The notes under the pieces: model-generated
What the model was told of the DNA's origin: nothing
The model's database searches: none
The model's input: the letters and a program-made list of their open reading frames with translations, nothing else
Shown: positions 1 to 9,509 of the stretch, piece after piece
Numbering within the stretch: the stretch's first letter is position 1
How the letters are laid out: the number at the start of each line of letters is the position of its first letter
DNA from: Planctomycetota bacterium
Lineage (GTDB): Bacteria > Planctomycetota > Phycisphaerae > Sedimentisphaerales > Anaerohalosphaeraceae
NCBI GenBank assembly: GCA_013349435.1
Contig: DUZQ01000005.1
Location: 1-64,000 of the forward strand
DNA: 64,000 nt
Reading direction: 5' to 3'
Program-made: the position numbers and the translations under genes

Positions 1-160
1 TCAAAAATTAAAGTGCAAAATTGTGGTGTCGCTACGCGACGGCAGTTTTATCCTGGATTCCGGCTCGTGGGCCGGAATGACATAGAAAATGCAAAAATCA
101 AAAATTAAAGTGCAAAATTGTGGAGTCGCTACGCGACGGCAGTTTTATGCTGGATTCCGG
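1..160. repeat. Direct repeat, two 63-bp copies (1-63 and 98-160), containing a GGATTCCGG...CCGGAATGACA-type dispersed element
   Basis: tcaaaaattaaagtgcaaaattgtgg(t/a)gtcgctacgcgacggcagttttat(c/g)ctggattccgg occurs twice with 2 mismatches in 63. Confidence 0.85.
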
Positions 161-161
161 A

Positions 162-989
162 TTAAATCCCGAATGACAGTTGTGTGCTGAATTTCAGCCG
201 GGACAGGTCCTCGGCGTGTTTTGGTTTGCGAAAGACAAACAAATGCTCGTGCATGATTAGATAGAACTTATCGCGTTTTGCCTTCCACTCCCAGCGTTTA
301 GTATAGGCGCAGTTGTGCTGGACTTTGACGATGTCCTCCTTTAGGACGAATCCGACATTTAAGAATCTTTGCATGACGTTAAAGGCAAGTGGGACGAAGT
401 GTTTGCCCCTGCGAGTGTCGCCGATGAGTATGGCGCAGTATCTGTCGGGTTTGAGGACGCGGAACAATTCGGCGGCTATGGTTTCAACTGCATCGCAGAA
501 TTTCGGTAAGCTGCCGATATTCGAGAGGTCTGCGGGTATTTTGCCTTCGGAGTATTTTATGATGTTCATATAAGGCGGATGGGTGAGGATTAAATCAAAG
601 GAGTTATCTTTCAAGAAGGATAAGTCCCGTGCATCGGCGACCTTGACTTTTTGTTTACTTGGCGGGTGATGGGTGAAGTTGAGTGCCTTTTCGGTAAGAG
701 CGACAAAGGCAGGGTTGATATCGAGGCCGAGGGCGTTACGGGCGAGGAGTTTGGCTTCGATGAGAGTTGTGCCGCCGCCCGCCATAGGGTCGAGGATTGA
801 TTCGCCCTTAGCCGAATACATCTCAATAATATTCCGCGCTACCTGCGGTGCGAAGTTGCCGCGAAAACCGGGACTGTGCGTAGCCCAATTACCACGCTGG
901 GGGAATGACCAGACGGTTGTGTATTCCAAAGGCCCAAATGGGGCCTCGGAGATATCTGTGAACAGGTTGTTTGCTGTTGCGCTCGCCAC
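162..989 (-). CDS. DNA methyltransferase (adenine-N6/cytosine-N4 type)
   Basis: SAM-binding motif ILDPMAGGGTTLIEAKLLARNALGLDINP followed by motif IV-like DLILTHPPY; motif order X-I-IV. Confidence 0.82.
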   Translation of the reverse strand: MASATANNLFTDISEAPFGPLEYTTVWSFPQRGNWATHSPGFRGNFAPQVARNIIEMYSAKGESILDPMAGGGTTLIEAKLLARNALGLDINPAFVALTEKALNFTHHPPSKQKVKVADARDLSFLKDNSFDLILTHPPYMNIIKYSEGKIPADLSNIGSLPKFCDAVETIAAELFRVLKPDRYCAILIGDTRRGKHFVPLAFNVMQRFLNVGFVLKEDIVKVQHNCAYTKRWEWKAKRDKFYLIMHEHLFVFRKPKHAEDLSRLKFSTQLSFGI

Positions 990-1108
990 AATTCCCGATC
1001 AAAAAAATTCGATCGGGATCGTAACGACTAAAATGAAATGATCGACTGCCTATAGGTAGCAATTTTAAAAATTGGAAAATTGTCATGATCAGAGGAGATC
1101 TACTCGAT

Positions 1109-1879
1109 CTACTGATTCCTTTTCCAGCGATAATGGCCGGGTGATATGAACTGTAAATATCCGAGGTCGCGCAGGATTTGCAACTGCTGGCGTATTTTCG
1201 GTCTTACGTTTTTGTTGTCAGGGTGCATCTTCGACAAAACCTTTTCGAATGAATATGCATCGGCTATAGTAAACTCACGTTTGTTGAGAGAGCGAAGAAC
1301 GGTAAGGACATCGAGTGTCCAGCCTCTCTTTTTGACCGACATATCTGCAAGAGGTTTTACAGTGCGGAAGTTTTTTCTTACTGATGATTTCGGAACTATG
1401 CCGCCGGATTTTATTACCGGGATTCGGCCCTCCGGCGGAACCAGGTCCAGAAGGATATTACAGCCGACCCACCCTGCACGTCGGGCGGTAGGGCTGAGTG
1501 GATTCCGGGCTTCTATGGCGGAAGGGGGTAAGCAAAAATTGGGTATCAACAACAAATCGCTGACGGTCAAGTTATTATAGGTTAGAAAAAGAAAGTGCGG
1601 CAGGCGGTTTTGGAGAACCGCGCGCATCATTGCATCGTAAGCGGCATCGACTATTTTTCGTCCTATCGAACCGGATTTAGCTTTGAGTTGAAAAGTAGAA
1701 TCACAACGGGCGCAGAGAAAATCGACGGCTTCGGTGCCGTCTTTGGTAGGTGTTAAACTATTCGATACACACGCAGGGCAGAACATATTTCTGTGCATCC
1801 ATGTTTCGGTAATGACGCGGGTCCTTTGCGATGCGCTTTTGTAACCCTCGGCTGCTTCAATAGGTAAGTTCAAGATCAT
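1109..1879 (-). CDS. DpnI/Dam-replacing-family restriction endonuclease homologue
   Basis: Colinear with remembered DpnI: YKSxSQxxR, CPxC...DFxCxxC, SPTARRAGWVGCNI (DpnI APTARRAGWIGCNI), KIRQQLQILRD. Catalytic Glu64 position is Gln. Confidence 0.88.
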   Translation of the reverse strand: MILNLPIEAAEGYKSASQRTRVITETWMHRNMFCPACVSNSLTPTKDGTEAVDFLCARCDSTFQLKAKSGSIGRKIVDAAYDAMMRAVLQNRLPHFLFLTYNNLTVSDLLLIPNFCLPPSAIEARNPLSPTARRAGWVGCNILLDLVPPEGRIPVIKSGGIVPKSSVRKNFRTVKPLADMSVKKRGWTLDVLTVLRSLNKREFTIADAYSFEKVLSKMHPDNKNVRPKIRQQLQILRDLGYLQFISPGHYRWKRNQ

Positions 1880-2085
1880 TTTGGATCGTTTCTCTTATTC
1901 TTCGAATATATTGATGGATTAGTTGAAACTTTTGAAGTCTTAAGAATATATTTCCGATTCATGAACCATCTGGATTATTATTAACCGATTTCGGGAATTA
2001 GTCAAACCTGAACTAAAATATTTACGATATAAGAGAAAGCTGAAATTGTGAAACATGAAATTCGAATATATAGAGGAATAGAATC

Positions 2086-2622
2086 GTGCGTTTGTGGACG
2101 TGGCAAAAAAAGGATTTTTCGCTTACCGAGGGAAAAGTAGAAAGCCTTGAACATTCTGATTATCTAAATCACCCTTGTATACCAGAGTGCGAAAAGGCTC
2201 TCTTTAGGGAAGCGTATAAAAAACTTCGGGAACGACTCGGAACGGGTCAATTCTTGTGGTGTTTCGCAAATGAAGAGGAGGCTAAAAACAATCCCAGCAA
2301 ACTGGAATATGAAGGCAAAGTGCTTTGGGAAATAGAAGTTCCTGACAATAGTATATTCAGGATTGTTTGTAATACGGCATGGAATATAATCATAGGTACT
2401 GGGCCCTCTTCGGAAAAATATCGTTTAGTAGAAAATTTTGATGATTGGTGGCGCGCAATAACATTTGACGAAACGTGGAATATGCTCTTCGTAGATAAAG
2501 GAAAATTAAAACATAGCCTTTTAAGAGAAATGATAAAAGGATGCACGCAAGTTATAATTCGTCATCCTGTAGAAAAAGAATGGGTTAAGGGCTCTTGGCC
2601 TTGGAAAGATGTTTATTCTTAG
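2086..2622 (+). CDS. DUF3841-like hypothetical protein
   Basis: Intact 178-aa ORF starting MRLWTWQ, Trp-rich, with WEIEVPD motif resembling DUF3841. Confidence 0.5.
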   Translation: MRLWTWQKKDFSLTEGKVESLEHSDYLNHPCIPECEKALFREAYKKLRERLGTGQFLWCFANEEEAKNNPSKLEYEGKVLWEIEVPDNSIFRIVCNTAWNIIIGTGPSSEKYRLVENFDDWWRAITFDETWNMLFVDKGKLKHSLLREMIKGCTQVIIRHPVEKEWVKGSWPWKDVYS

Positions 2623-2654
2623 GCGACTACCCATATGTGATGAATTTGGTGGGG

Positions 2655-2873
2655 TTAAGGATTCGGTACATCTAATAAAACTCGCACTGATACGCTTAGT
2701 GCATTTGCTATTTTTTGTAGGTTTTTCAGGCCGATGTTTTTTTCGCCGCGTTCAATATGACCAATGTATGCGCGGTGCAGGCCGGCAAGCTTTGAGAGCT
2801 GTACCTGGGTCAGGCCTTTTTCCTCTCTGATTTTCCTGATCCTGAACCCAACTTCCTTGTTAATGTTTTTCAT
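2655..2873 (-). CDS. XRE-family HTH transcriptional regulator (controller-like)
   Basis: RIRKIREEKGLTQVQLSKLAGLHRAYIGHIERGEKNIGLKNLQKIANALSV. Confidence 0.88.
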   Translation of the reverse strand: MKNINKEVGFRIRKIREEKGLTQVQLSKLAGLHRAYIGHIERGEKNIGLKNLQKIANALSVSVRVLLDVPNP

Positions 2874-3039
2874 AGTTTTCTCCTGAGTACAATGTGGGTA
2901 TGTTAGTACAAAGCCGGCTACCTTTTGGTAGCATTCTGAAATTTTTCATTTTTTTTCATTATTGATCGTTCGTTTGGTTGTGTAAACGAGACTATAAGTA
3001 GCAATTTTTCACGGCCATCACGTCGGCGGAAGTTGTTAG

Positions 3040-3330
3040 TCGTTAGTGATTCGTGGCTTGTCGCTCGTCGCTGGTGGTTCGTGATTCGTGTAGCGTACAT
3101 CGTATAGCGGACGTTGCGATTTTATTCCCGCCTGCGCGGGCACAAGCATTGTATATTTGATATTTTATATTGGATTGAGATTCTTCGCTGAGGAAAAATG
3201 AAAAAAAGAACAACCAAGCCATCATTGTCAATCCTTATCATTACCGTTCGTTAAATTAGCGTGCAGCGTGCAGCGTATAGCGTTAAAATAGCGTACAGCG
3301 TATAGTGGGGGGCGTGATTCGTGATGTGAC
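3040..3330. repeat. Low-complexity degenerate tandem repeats (gtgattcgtg / gcgtacagcgtatagcg words)
   Basis: Repeated words such as gcgtgcagcgtgcagcgtatagcg...gcgtacagcgtatag and gtggttcgtgattcgtg between the HTH gene and the glycosyltransferase. Confidence 0.6.
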
Positions 3331-3354
3331 GTGCGTGATGCGTAAATAGTGAAT

Positions 3355-3505
3355 TTAGATTCTTCACTTCGTTCAGAATGACGGAATGAACGTCGAACGT
3401 CCAACACTCAACTTCGAATGTGGAGTCGCTTCGCGACGCTGATTAAAAAGATTCCTCCGCTACGGTCGGAATGACAGGGACAAGTTCGGAATGACAGGCG
3501 TAAGT
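3355..3505. repeat. Dispersed intergenic repeat of the agattcttc...GGAATGACA type
   Basis: gattcttcacttcgttcagaatgacggaatga ... tcggaatgacagggacaagttcggaatgaca. Confidence 0.6.
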
Positions 3506-3521
3506 TTCGAGAATCGAGCGG

Positions 3522-5888
3522 CTAAGCTGGTTTTTCTGCGGTTGTTTGTTTTGTGGTGGCTTTTGGGTGAATTTCTTTAATTGCCTGTCGTTTTTTTTCA
3601 TCCGGGGGCTCTGCCTCGGGTGTCAAAAAAAAATTCTCATCGGCCGACTTTCCGGTTGCGGTATATCCTTCCACTACGCACAACAGACTCAGCAGAAAAC
3701 TGAGCATGCTCTCGGCACCCTGGTTGACGTTTACACCGCTCGGGGTCAGGCCGTCCGAACAGCCCTTTGTCCTGAAGTCATAGACCGGGACGTGTAAATC
3801 ATTTTCACCGAGGAACCAGTCGAAAGCCTTTTTCTGTATCTTCAGATATTCCCTTCGGCCGGTGGCATCAAATGCGGCCCTTAACATCATAACGGTGCTT
3901 GCCGCCTCGATTGGCTGCTGGTCGAAGACCGCTCTTTCCCCGCGGCGTTTGTACCATCCCTTACAGCCGACGAAACTGAAACTCTGACCGTCAAATGTAT
4001 TTTCCAGCAGGAATTCGGATGTTTTGTTCGCAATCTGGAGGTATTTTTCCTCACCCACGGTCAGTGCCGCCTTATAGAGTGCATCCGGAAGGGCCGCATT
4101 GTCGTAGGTCAGTTCATTTGCAAACCACTGCCAGTTAGGCGCCGAGCATTCTTTATATCTGGCGATAATATCATCAGCGGCCTGTGCCAAATATCGCTTT
4201 ATATCGCTTGCGCCGGGAAATTGCCTGAGGTACTGAGCCATTCCGAATATCGAATAAGCCTTGCCGCGGAGAGAAAGGCTGGGAACATGTTTTACGGATT
4301 TATCAAAACAGTCTTTTATCACCGGCAGATACCTCGGCAGCGGGGGTGAAGCCATAACGGCTCCGAAGGCCCATAATGTTCTTCCGAGCGCATCGTGCAC
4401 CGGTTCATTCGGCATCCATCGGCGGTCGAAGCCCATAAAGTTTCGTACCGTCCCATCGGCCTGCTGAGCGTGACAGACAAATGACAAATACGTCTCGAAC
4501 AGTCGCAGTGCCGCGGTTTCTGCATACTGTGCGCAATACTTTGTCATCGCAACCACCGCCCGAGAATTATCATCTGTACAGTAACCATGCTGCCTGTCCG
4601 GGATTGTGAACTTTGCGTGTTGCCACAAACCCGTGTCGTCGGTAAGCCTCTGCAAATGGTCCAGTGGCGGCTCCGGGACCTCAAGTATTGAAACAGCTTC
4701 ATCAACTGAAGCGATAGCCTTTGCAGGTGCACCGGCCGGCGGTCTTTTTGCGCTGAAAGTCTGCCAGTAGGTTTTACCTATCTGCGGCCAGGTCATTTTT
4801 CTTCCGTGTTCGTATGCCTTTCTCCTGAGCGAGTAGAACAATGACTCATTTGCTGCTACTTCTATTATAGATTCAGCCAGGTGAGCGGGGTCATTAAATC
4901 TGACGAGTCTTCCCCTTCCCCTTGCCAGGAGGTCCTGTGCGGCCCAGTAGGGCGTTGAGACAACCGCTTTTCCTGTTCCCACGGCGTAGGCAAGGGTTCC
5001 GCTGGTCATCTGCTCCCTGTTTAGATAAGGCGTAACGTAAATATCCGCTGCGCAAAGGAAATTCTGTAGTTCCTCGTTACTGACAAACCGGTTATGGAAA
5101 ATCACATGTTCTGTGAGGCCAAGATCTTTTACCATTCGATTCAGACTGAGCCTGTACGCCTCGCCTTCGTGGCGGGCGACTTCGGGGTGCGTTGTTCCCA
5201 ATATGATGTACAAAACAGTGGGGTCGGCTTTGACTATTTCGGGCATCGCTTTTAGCATCATCTCGATACCTTTGCTTCTGCTCAACAGGCCGAATGTGAG
5301 GATAGTCCTTCGGCCGTCTATTCCGAACTTGTGTTTGTAATAGCTGCTGTCAACAAAGGGCAAATCCGGCATCCCGTGCGGTATAAGGTCCACTTTTTTG
5401 GAAGTTACCGAGTATATATCCCTGAGCATCTTTACGGCGCGTTTGTTCATAACGATGATTTTGCTTGAAGCTTCGCAGACAGCTACCATAGCCCTGTAAT
5501 AGGGAGTCTGCGGTTCATCGAGTACGGTATGTAATGTTGTAATTACGGGTGCGTTTACCCTTCGCAGCAACAGGTTCAGATGAGAACCGGCATCGCCCCC
5601 GAAAATGCCGAATTCGTGCTGAACGGATATGAAGTCCACATGACTGAAGTTTATATAATCTGCAGCGGAGACGTAGTCGTTCTTGACATTTTGTCGTATC
5701 TCAAACTTGACGGGATTTGCATACTGGCAGGGACTTCCCGCCTGCATCGCAACAACCAGCGGCTCAAAGTCTTTTCCGGCCACTGTGCTGACGCTTTTGA
5801 CCAGGTCTGACGTGAAGGTAGCGATGCCGCATCTTCTCGGAGGAAAGGACGAAATAAATGCAACCTTCCTGGCCGAAGTTTTTGCCAT
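3522..5888 (-). CDS. Family 4-type glycosyltransferase with C-terminal alpha/alpha-barrel-like domain
   Basis: N-terminus KVAFISSFPPRRCGIATFTSDL, GT4 features ILTFGLLSRSKGIEMMLKA and YVTPYLNREQMTSGTLAYAVGTGKAVVSTPYWAAQDLL; ~390-aa C-terminal extension. Confidence 0.82.
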   Translation of the reverse strand: MAKTSARKVAFISSFPPRRCGIATFTSDLVKSVSTVAGKDFEPLVVAMQAGSPCQYANPVKFEIRQNVKNDYVSAADYINFSHVDFISVQHEFGIFGGDAGSHLNLLLRRVNAPVITTLHTVLDEPQTPYYRAMVAVCEASSKIIVMNKRAVKMLRDIYSVTSKKVDLIPHGMPDLPFVDSSYYKHKFGIDGRRTILTFGLLSRSKGIEMMLKAMPEIVKADPTVLYIILGTTHPEVARHEGEAYRLSLNRMVKDLGLTEHVIFHNRFVSNEELQNFLCAADIYVTPYLNREQMTSGTLAYAVGTGKAVVSTPYWAAQDLLARGRGRLVRFNDPAHLAESIIEVAANESLFYSLRRKAYEHGRKMTWPQIGKTYWQTFSAKRPPAGAPAKAIASVDEAVSILEVPEPPLDHLQRLTDDTGLWQHAKFTIPDRQHGYCTDDNSRAVVAMTKYCAQYAETAALRLFETYLSFVCHAQQADGTVRNFMGFDRRWMPNEPVHDALGRTLWAFGAVMASPPLPRYLPVIKDCFDKSVKHVPSLSLRGKAYSIFGMAQYLRQFPGASDIKRYLAQAADDIIARYKECSAPNWQWFANELTYDNAALPDALYKAALTVGEEKYLQIANKTSEFLLENTFDGQSFSFVGCKGWYKRRGERAVFDQQPIEAASTVMMLRAAFDATGRREYLKIQKKAFDWFLGENDLHVPVYDFRTKGCSDGLTPSGVNVNQGAESMLSFLLSLLCVVEGYTATGKSADENFFLTPEAEPPDEKKRQAIKEIHPKATTKQTTAEKPA

Positions 5889-6413
5889 ATTTTGCCTCCC
5901 TGCCGTTAATTAGAAAAGCATTAATCAGAAGCAGAGATATTTTATGCCTGATGTTACAGGCTGTCAAGCGAAATTTATATTTTTCCGCGTTAAAGCCAAG
6001 AAAAGGGTATTGTGTCAATTTGTGATACGAAGAACCAAACAGAATATTGTTGCGCACACAAATATACGACAAAAAATATGGCTATACTAACAACATCTGG
6101 TATTTTTTTCATACAAAAGAAAGGTTTGTTCCTGATGGTTGACTTTTTTAGAGGGTGGTTTTTATGGCCCTTTCAGGCTTTTTATGGGGTTGACGTTGGC
6201 CCTGGGTTTTTACCCTGTGTTATTGTTTTTCAACTTGTAATACTCATCAGGAGAGATGCGGTTATTGGTCATTGGCAGCGGAGCAGGCGTGCGGATAAGG
6301 TTACGAATGGTTTAAAACACGTTCTTGCATACTCTGCCGGAAAATGTTAGACTAACCAGCCTTAACACACTCTATATCGTTTTTTATAAAGCAAAGTAAG
6401 GAGTTTTATTTAA

Positions 6414-7415
6414 ATGGGCAAAAATGTAGCTATAGCAGGTGTTACCGGCGCGGTCGGACAGGAGTTTCTTAAAATTCTGTCCGAGAGGGATTTTCCTATT
6501 GATTCACTGCGTGTCTTGGCGAGCCAGCGTTCTAAAGGCAAGAAGATCGAGTTTAAGGGCAAAGAATATACGGTCGAGGTTCTGAGTAATGACAGCTTCG
6601 ATAATATCGATATCGCTTTGTTTTCCGCAGGTGCCGGGCGCAGCAAGGAATTCGCCCCTGCTGCGGTCGAAGCCGGGGCGGTCGTTGTAGATAACTCCTC
6701 GGCGTTCAGAATGGACCCTCAAGTGCCTCTGGTTGTCCCGGAGATAAACCCGGAGGCCATAGGCCAACACAAGGGGATAATCGCAAATCCCAACTGCTCG
6801 ACAATAATAGGTATTGTACCGGTCTGGCCGCTGCACAAGGCCAATCCGGTAAAGCGGATGGTGGTAAGCACCTATCAGGCCGCCAGCGGGGCCGGTATGG
6901 CTGCGATGCTGGAGCTTGAGCAGCAGGCAAGGGAAATTTTAGACGGCAAAGAGCCGACCTGTAACGTACTTCAATATCAGCTTGCGTTTAACGTATTCAG
7001 TCACAACTCAGCACTTGACAAAGATGGTTACAATCTCGAAGAGGTCAAGATGGTCAAGGAGACCAGAAAAATCTTCAACTGTCCTGATATTGCCATCACG
7101 TGCACCTGCATACGTGTACCCGTTCTTCGTGCTCATTGTGAGAGTATAAATCTTGAGTTCACCGACCCGATTACCCCACAGCAGGTAACGGAGCTTTTGA
7201 GCATGTCTCCCGGTGTAAGTGTAATTGACGACCGAGCCAATAACCGCTTTCCTATGCCTATCGATGCGGCGGGCAAAGACGATTGTTTTGTCGGCCGAAT
7301 CCGGCAGGATTTATCCATTCCTGATGAGCGTGGGATAAATTTCTGGGTCGCCGGCGACCAGCTCCGAAAAGGAGCGGCGCTTAACGCGGTCCAGATCGCC
7401 GAAAAGCTCCTTTGA
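6414..7415 (+). CDS. asd: Aspartate-semialdehyde dehydrogenase
   Basis: KNVAIAGVTGAVGQEFLKIL, ANPNCSTI, STYQAASGAGMAAMLEL. Confidence 0.95.
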   Translation: MGKNVAIAGVTGAVGQEFLKILSERDFPIDSLRVLASQRSKGKKIEFKGKEYTVEVLSNDSFDNIDIALFSAGAGRSKEFAPAAVEAGAVVVDNSSAFRMDPQVPLVVPEINPEAIGQHKGIIANPNCSTIIGIVPVWPLHKANPVKRMVVSTYQAASGAGMAAMLELEQQAREILDGKEPTCNVLQYQLAFNVFSHNSALDKDGYNLEEVKMVKETRKIFNCPDIAITCTCIRVPVLRAHCESINLEFTDPITPQQVTELLSMSPGVSVIDDRANNRFPMPIDAAGKDDCFVGRIRQDLSIPDERGINFWVAGDQLRKGAALNAVQIAEKLL

Positions 7416-7425
7416 TGCAGGCACG

Positions 7426-8166
7426 ATGGCTGTGCGTAATATAAAACTTACCGTTCATTATGACGGCAGTAATTATCACGGCTGGCAGGTCCAACCGGAC
7501 CATTTGACCGTGCAGGCGGAGATTACCGGCGCGATTGCCAGGCTCACGGGCAAGGATGTCATTGTCAACGGCGCAAGTCGTACAGACGCCGGGGTGAGTG
7601 CTCTGGGCCAGGTTGCCAATGTCAGAATTGACACGCCCATTCCGACGGAAAACTTTGTAAAGGCCCTTACCGAGATTCTTCCAAATGATATTGCAGTTAC
7701 CGAAGCCGTTGATGTGCCCTATGAATTTGACGCTATAACCTCGGCTAAGCATAAATTATACCGCTATAGTATTTATACCGGCCCTGTCCGGCCGGTTCTG
7801 GACATCAGGCACTGCTGGCACCTTCCGAGAAAGCTCGACGCCGACCGTATGGATAGAGGGGCAAAACTGCTTGTCGGCACAAAGGATTTTAAGTCTTTTG
7901 CTTCCGCTGCCGACAAACGCCAAAGCTCTGTAAGGACCGTTACCCGGTGTGATGTAAAAACCGAAGGCGAATGGATATATATTGCTGTCGAAGCGGACGG
8001 CTTTTTGTATAATATGGTGCGTAACATTGTAGGAACACTTGTCGAGATTGGCCGTGGGCGCTGGAGAGCTGAGAGGATAACCGAGATTCTTGAAGCAAGG
8101 GATCGCACTGCAGCAGGACCGATTGCACCGGCAGCGGGCCTTTGTCTTATACAAATTGAATACTGA
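7426..8166 (+). CDS. truA: tRNA pseudouridine(38-40) synthase TruA
   Basis: YDGSNYHGWQVQPDHLTVQ, GASRTDAGVSALGQVANV, FLYNMVRNIVGTLVEIGRG. Confidence 0.95.
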   Translation: MAVRNIKLTVHYDGSNYHGWQVQPDHLTVQAEITGAIARLTGKDVIVNGASRTDAGVSALGQVANVRIDTPIPTENFVKALTEILPNDIAVTEAVDVPYEFDAITSAKHKLYRYSIYTGPVRPVLDIRHCWHLPRKLDADRMDRGAKLLVGTKDFKSFASAADKRQSSVRTVTRCDVKTEGEWIYIAVEADGFLYNMVRNIVGTLVEIGRGRWRAERITEILEARDRTAAGPIAPAAGLCLIQIEY

Positions 8167-8241
8167 AGCCTCAGGGAGTTAAAAAGAAAATATTCTTAGC
8201 CAAAGATAAATTGAAGAAAAAAAACTCTGTGGCAAGATAAT

Positions 8242-9423
8242 ATGAGAATTGTTCACATAATAACCCGGCTCATACTCGGCGGCGCGCAAGAGAACACGCT
8301 GATTACCTGCAAGCTCTTAGCTGAGCGGGGCCATGATGTAACGCTTATAACAGGGCCTGCCCTTGGTCCGGAAGGAGCGCTTTTTCAGCAGGCCTTGAGC
8401 GAAAATTACAGAGTTGTCGTGATTAACAAGATGCGTCGAGCGATACACCCGCTTTATGATGCGATAAGTTATCTGCAAATCAAAATGTACTTGAAGCGGA
8501 TACAGCCGGACATTGTCCACACTCACTCGGCCAAGGCGGGCATATTGGGCCGATACGCCGCCCACAGCCTGAAGGGCAAACCGGGCGGCAAAGGCCGAAA
8601 CGTCCCCCGTGTTGTTCACACCATCCACGGCCTGGCGTTTCATCCTTATCAAAGTGATTGGCTGAACAAGTTTTACATTGCCATCGAAAAGGCGGCCGCT
8701 CACAAGACCGATGCCTTCATATCCGTTGCCGATGCGATGACTGAAAAGGCCGTTGCCGCTGGTCTCGGAAAAACTGAAGATTTCACCACTGCCTACTCCG
8801 CCATTGATGAAGCCGATTTCCTAAGCTCCCCAGACCCGGAGGAGATAAGAAGCTTTCGGCGGAAGTACGGGATAGGCCGGCAGGCGATTGTTCTTGTTAC
8901 TATTGGTCGTCTTTTTGAACTGAAAGGACACGAGTATATAATCGAGTCCGCCCGAAGACTGGCACCGAAGTATGAAAATCTGGTATGGCTTTTTGTCGGC
9001 GACGGCAAATTGGCCGGCCAAATCAAATCCGACATCCACTTAGCCAACCTCGGTTACAAATTCAGATTCACAGGCCTCCTTGGCCCCGAACAGATACCAC
9101 TCGCTATACACGCCTCGGATATACTCGTACACTGCTCGCTACGTGAAGGTCTGGCCCGCGTGCTGCCCCAGGCGATGCTTTGCGCTAAACCCGTTGTCAG
9201 CTTCGATATTGACGGGGCAAAAGAGGTTGTAAGCAGGAAAACGGGTTTCCTAGTCGAACCTGAAAATATTGAACAGTTGACGCAGGCATGTGAACAACTG
9301 GTAACAAATCCTGAGTTGAGGATTAGGCTGGGCCAGTCGGGCAGGGAGTTTGTCAAGGAACAATTCGCCCCGGAGACAATGGTCGACACCATTGAACAAG
9401 TCTATCAAAAACTGACAAAGTAA
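8242..9423 (+). CDS. Glycosyltransferase family 4 protein
   Basis: IITRLILGGAQENTL, VTIGRLFELKGHEYIIESA, HCSLREGLARVLPQAMLCAKPVVSFDIDGAKEVV. Confidence 0.9.
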   Translation: MRIVHIITRLILGGAQENTLITCKLLAERGHDVTLITGPALGPEGALFQQALSENYRVVVINKMRRAIHPLYDAISYLQIKMYLKRIQPDIVHTHSAKAGILGRYAAHSLKGKPGGKGRNVPRVVHTIHGLAFHPYQSDWLNKFYIAIEKAAAHKTDAFISVADAMTEKAVAAGLGKTEDFTTAYSAIDEADFLSSPDPEEIRSFRRKYGIGRQAIVLVTIGRLFELKGHEYIIESARRLAPKYENLVWLFVGDGKLAGQIKSDIHLANLGYKFRFTGLLGPEQIPLAIHASDILVHCSLREGLARVLPQAMLCAKPVVSFDIDGAKEVVSRKTGFLVEPENIEQLTQACEQLVTNPELRIRLGQSGREFVKEQFAPETMVDTIEQVYQKLTK

Positions 9424-9509
9424 CTCTGTATTTTAACTATGTCGGCATGGTTCGCTCTTGAGGTTATGGAAGGTGTTTACCAAAGTAGTAATTAGCGGAG
9501 AAATATCAG

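Noticed and set aside
6012-6350. 112-aa ORF upstream of asd
   Set aside because: Trp/Phe-rich, no clear SD and no recognisable motif; could be leader RNA but nothing specific supports it.
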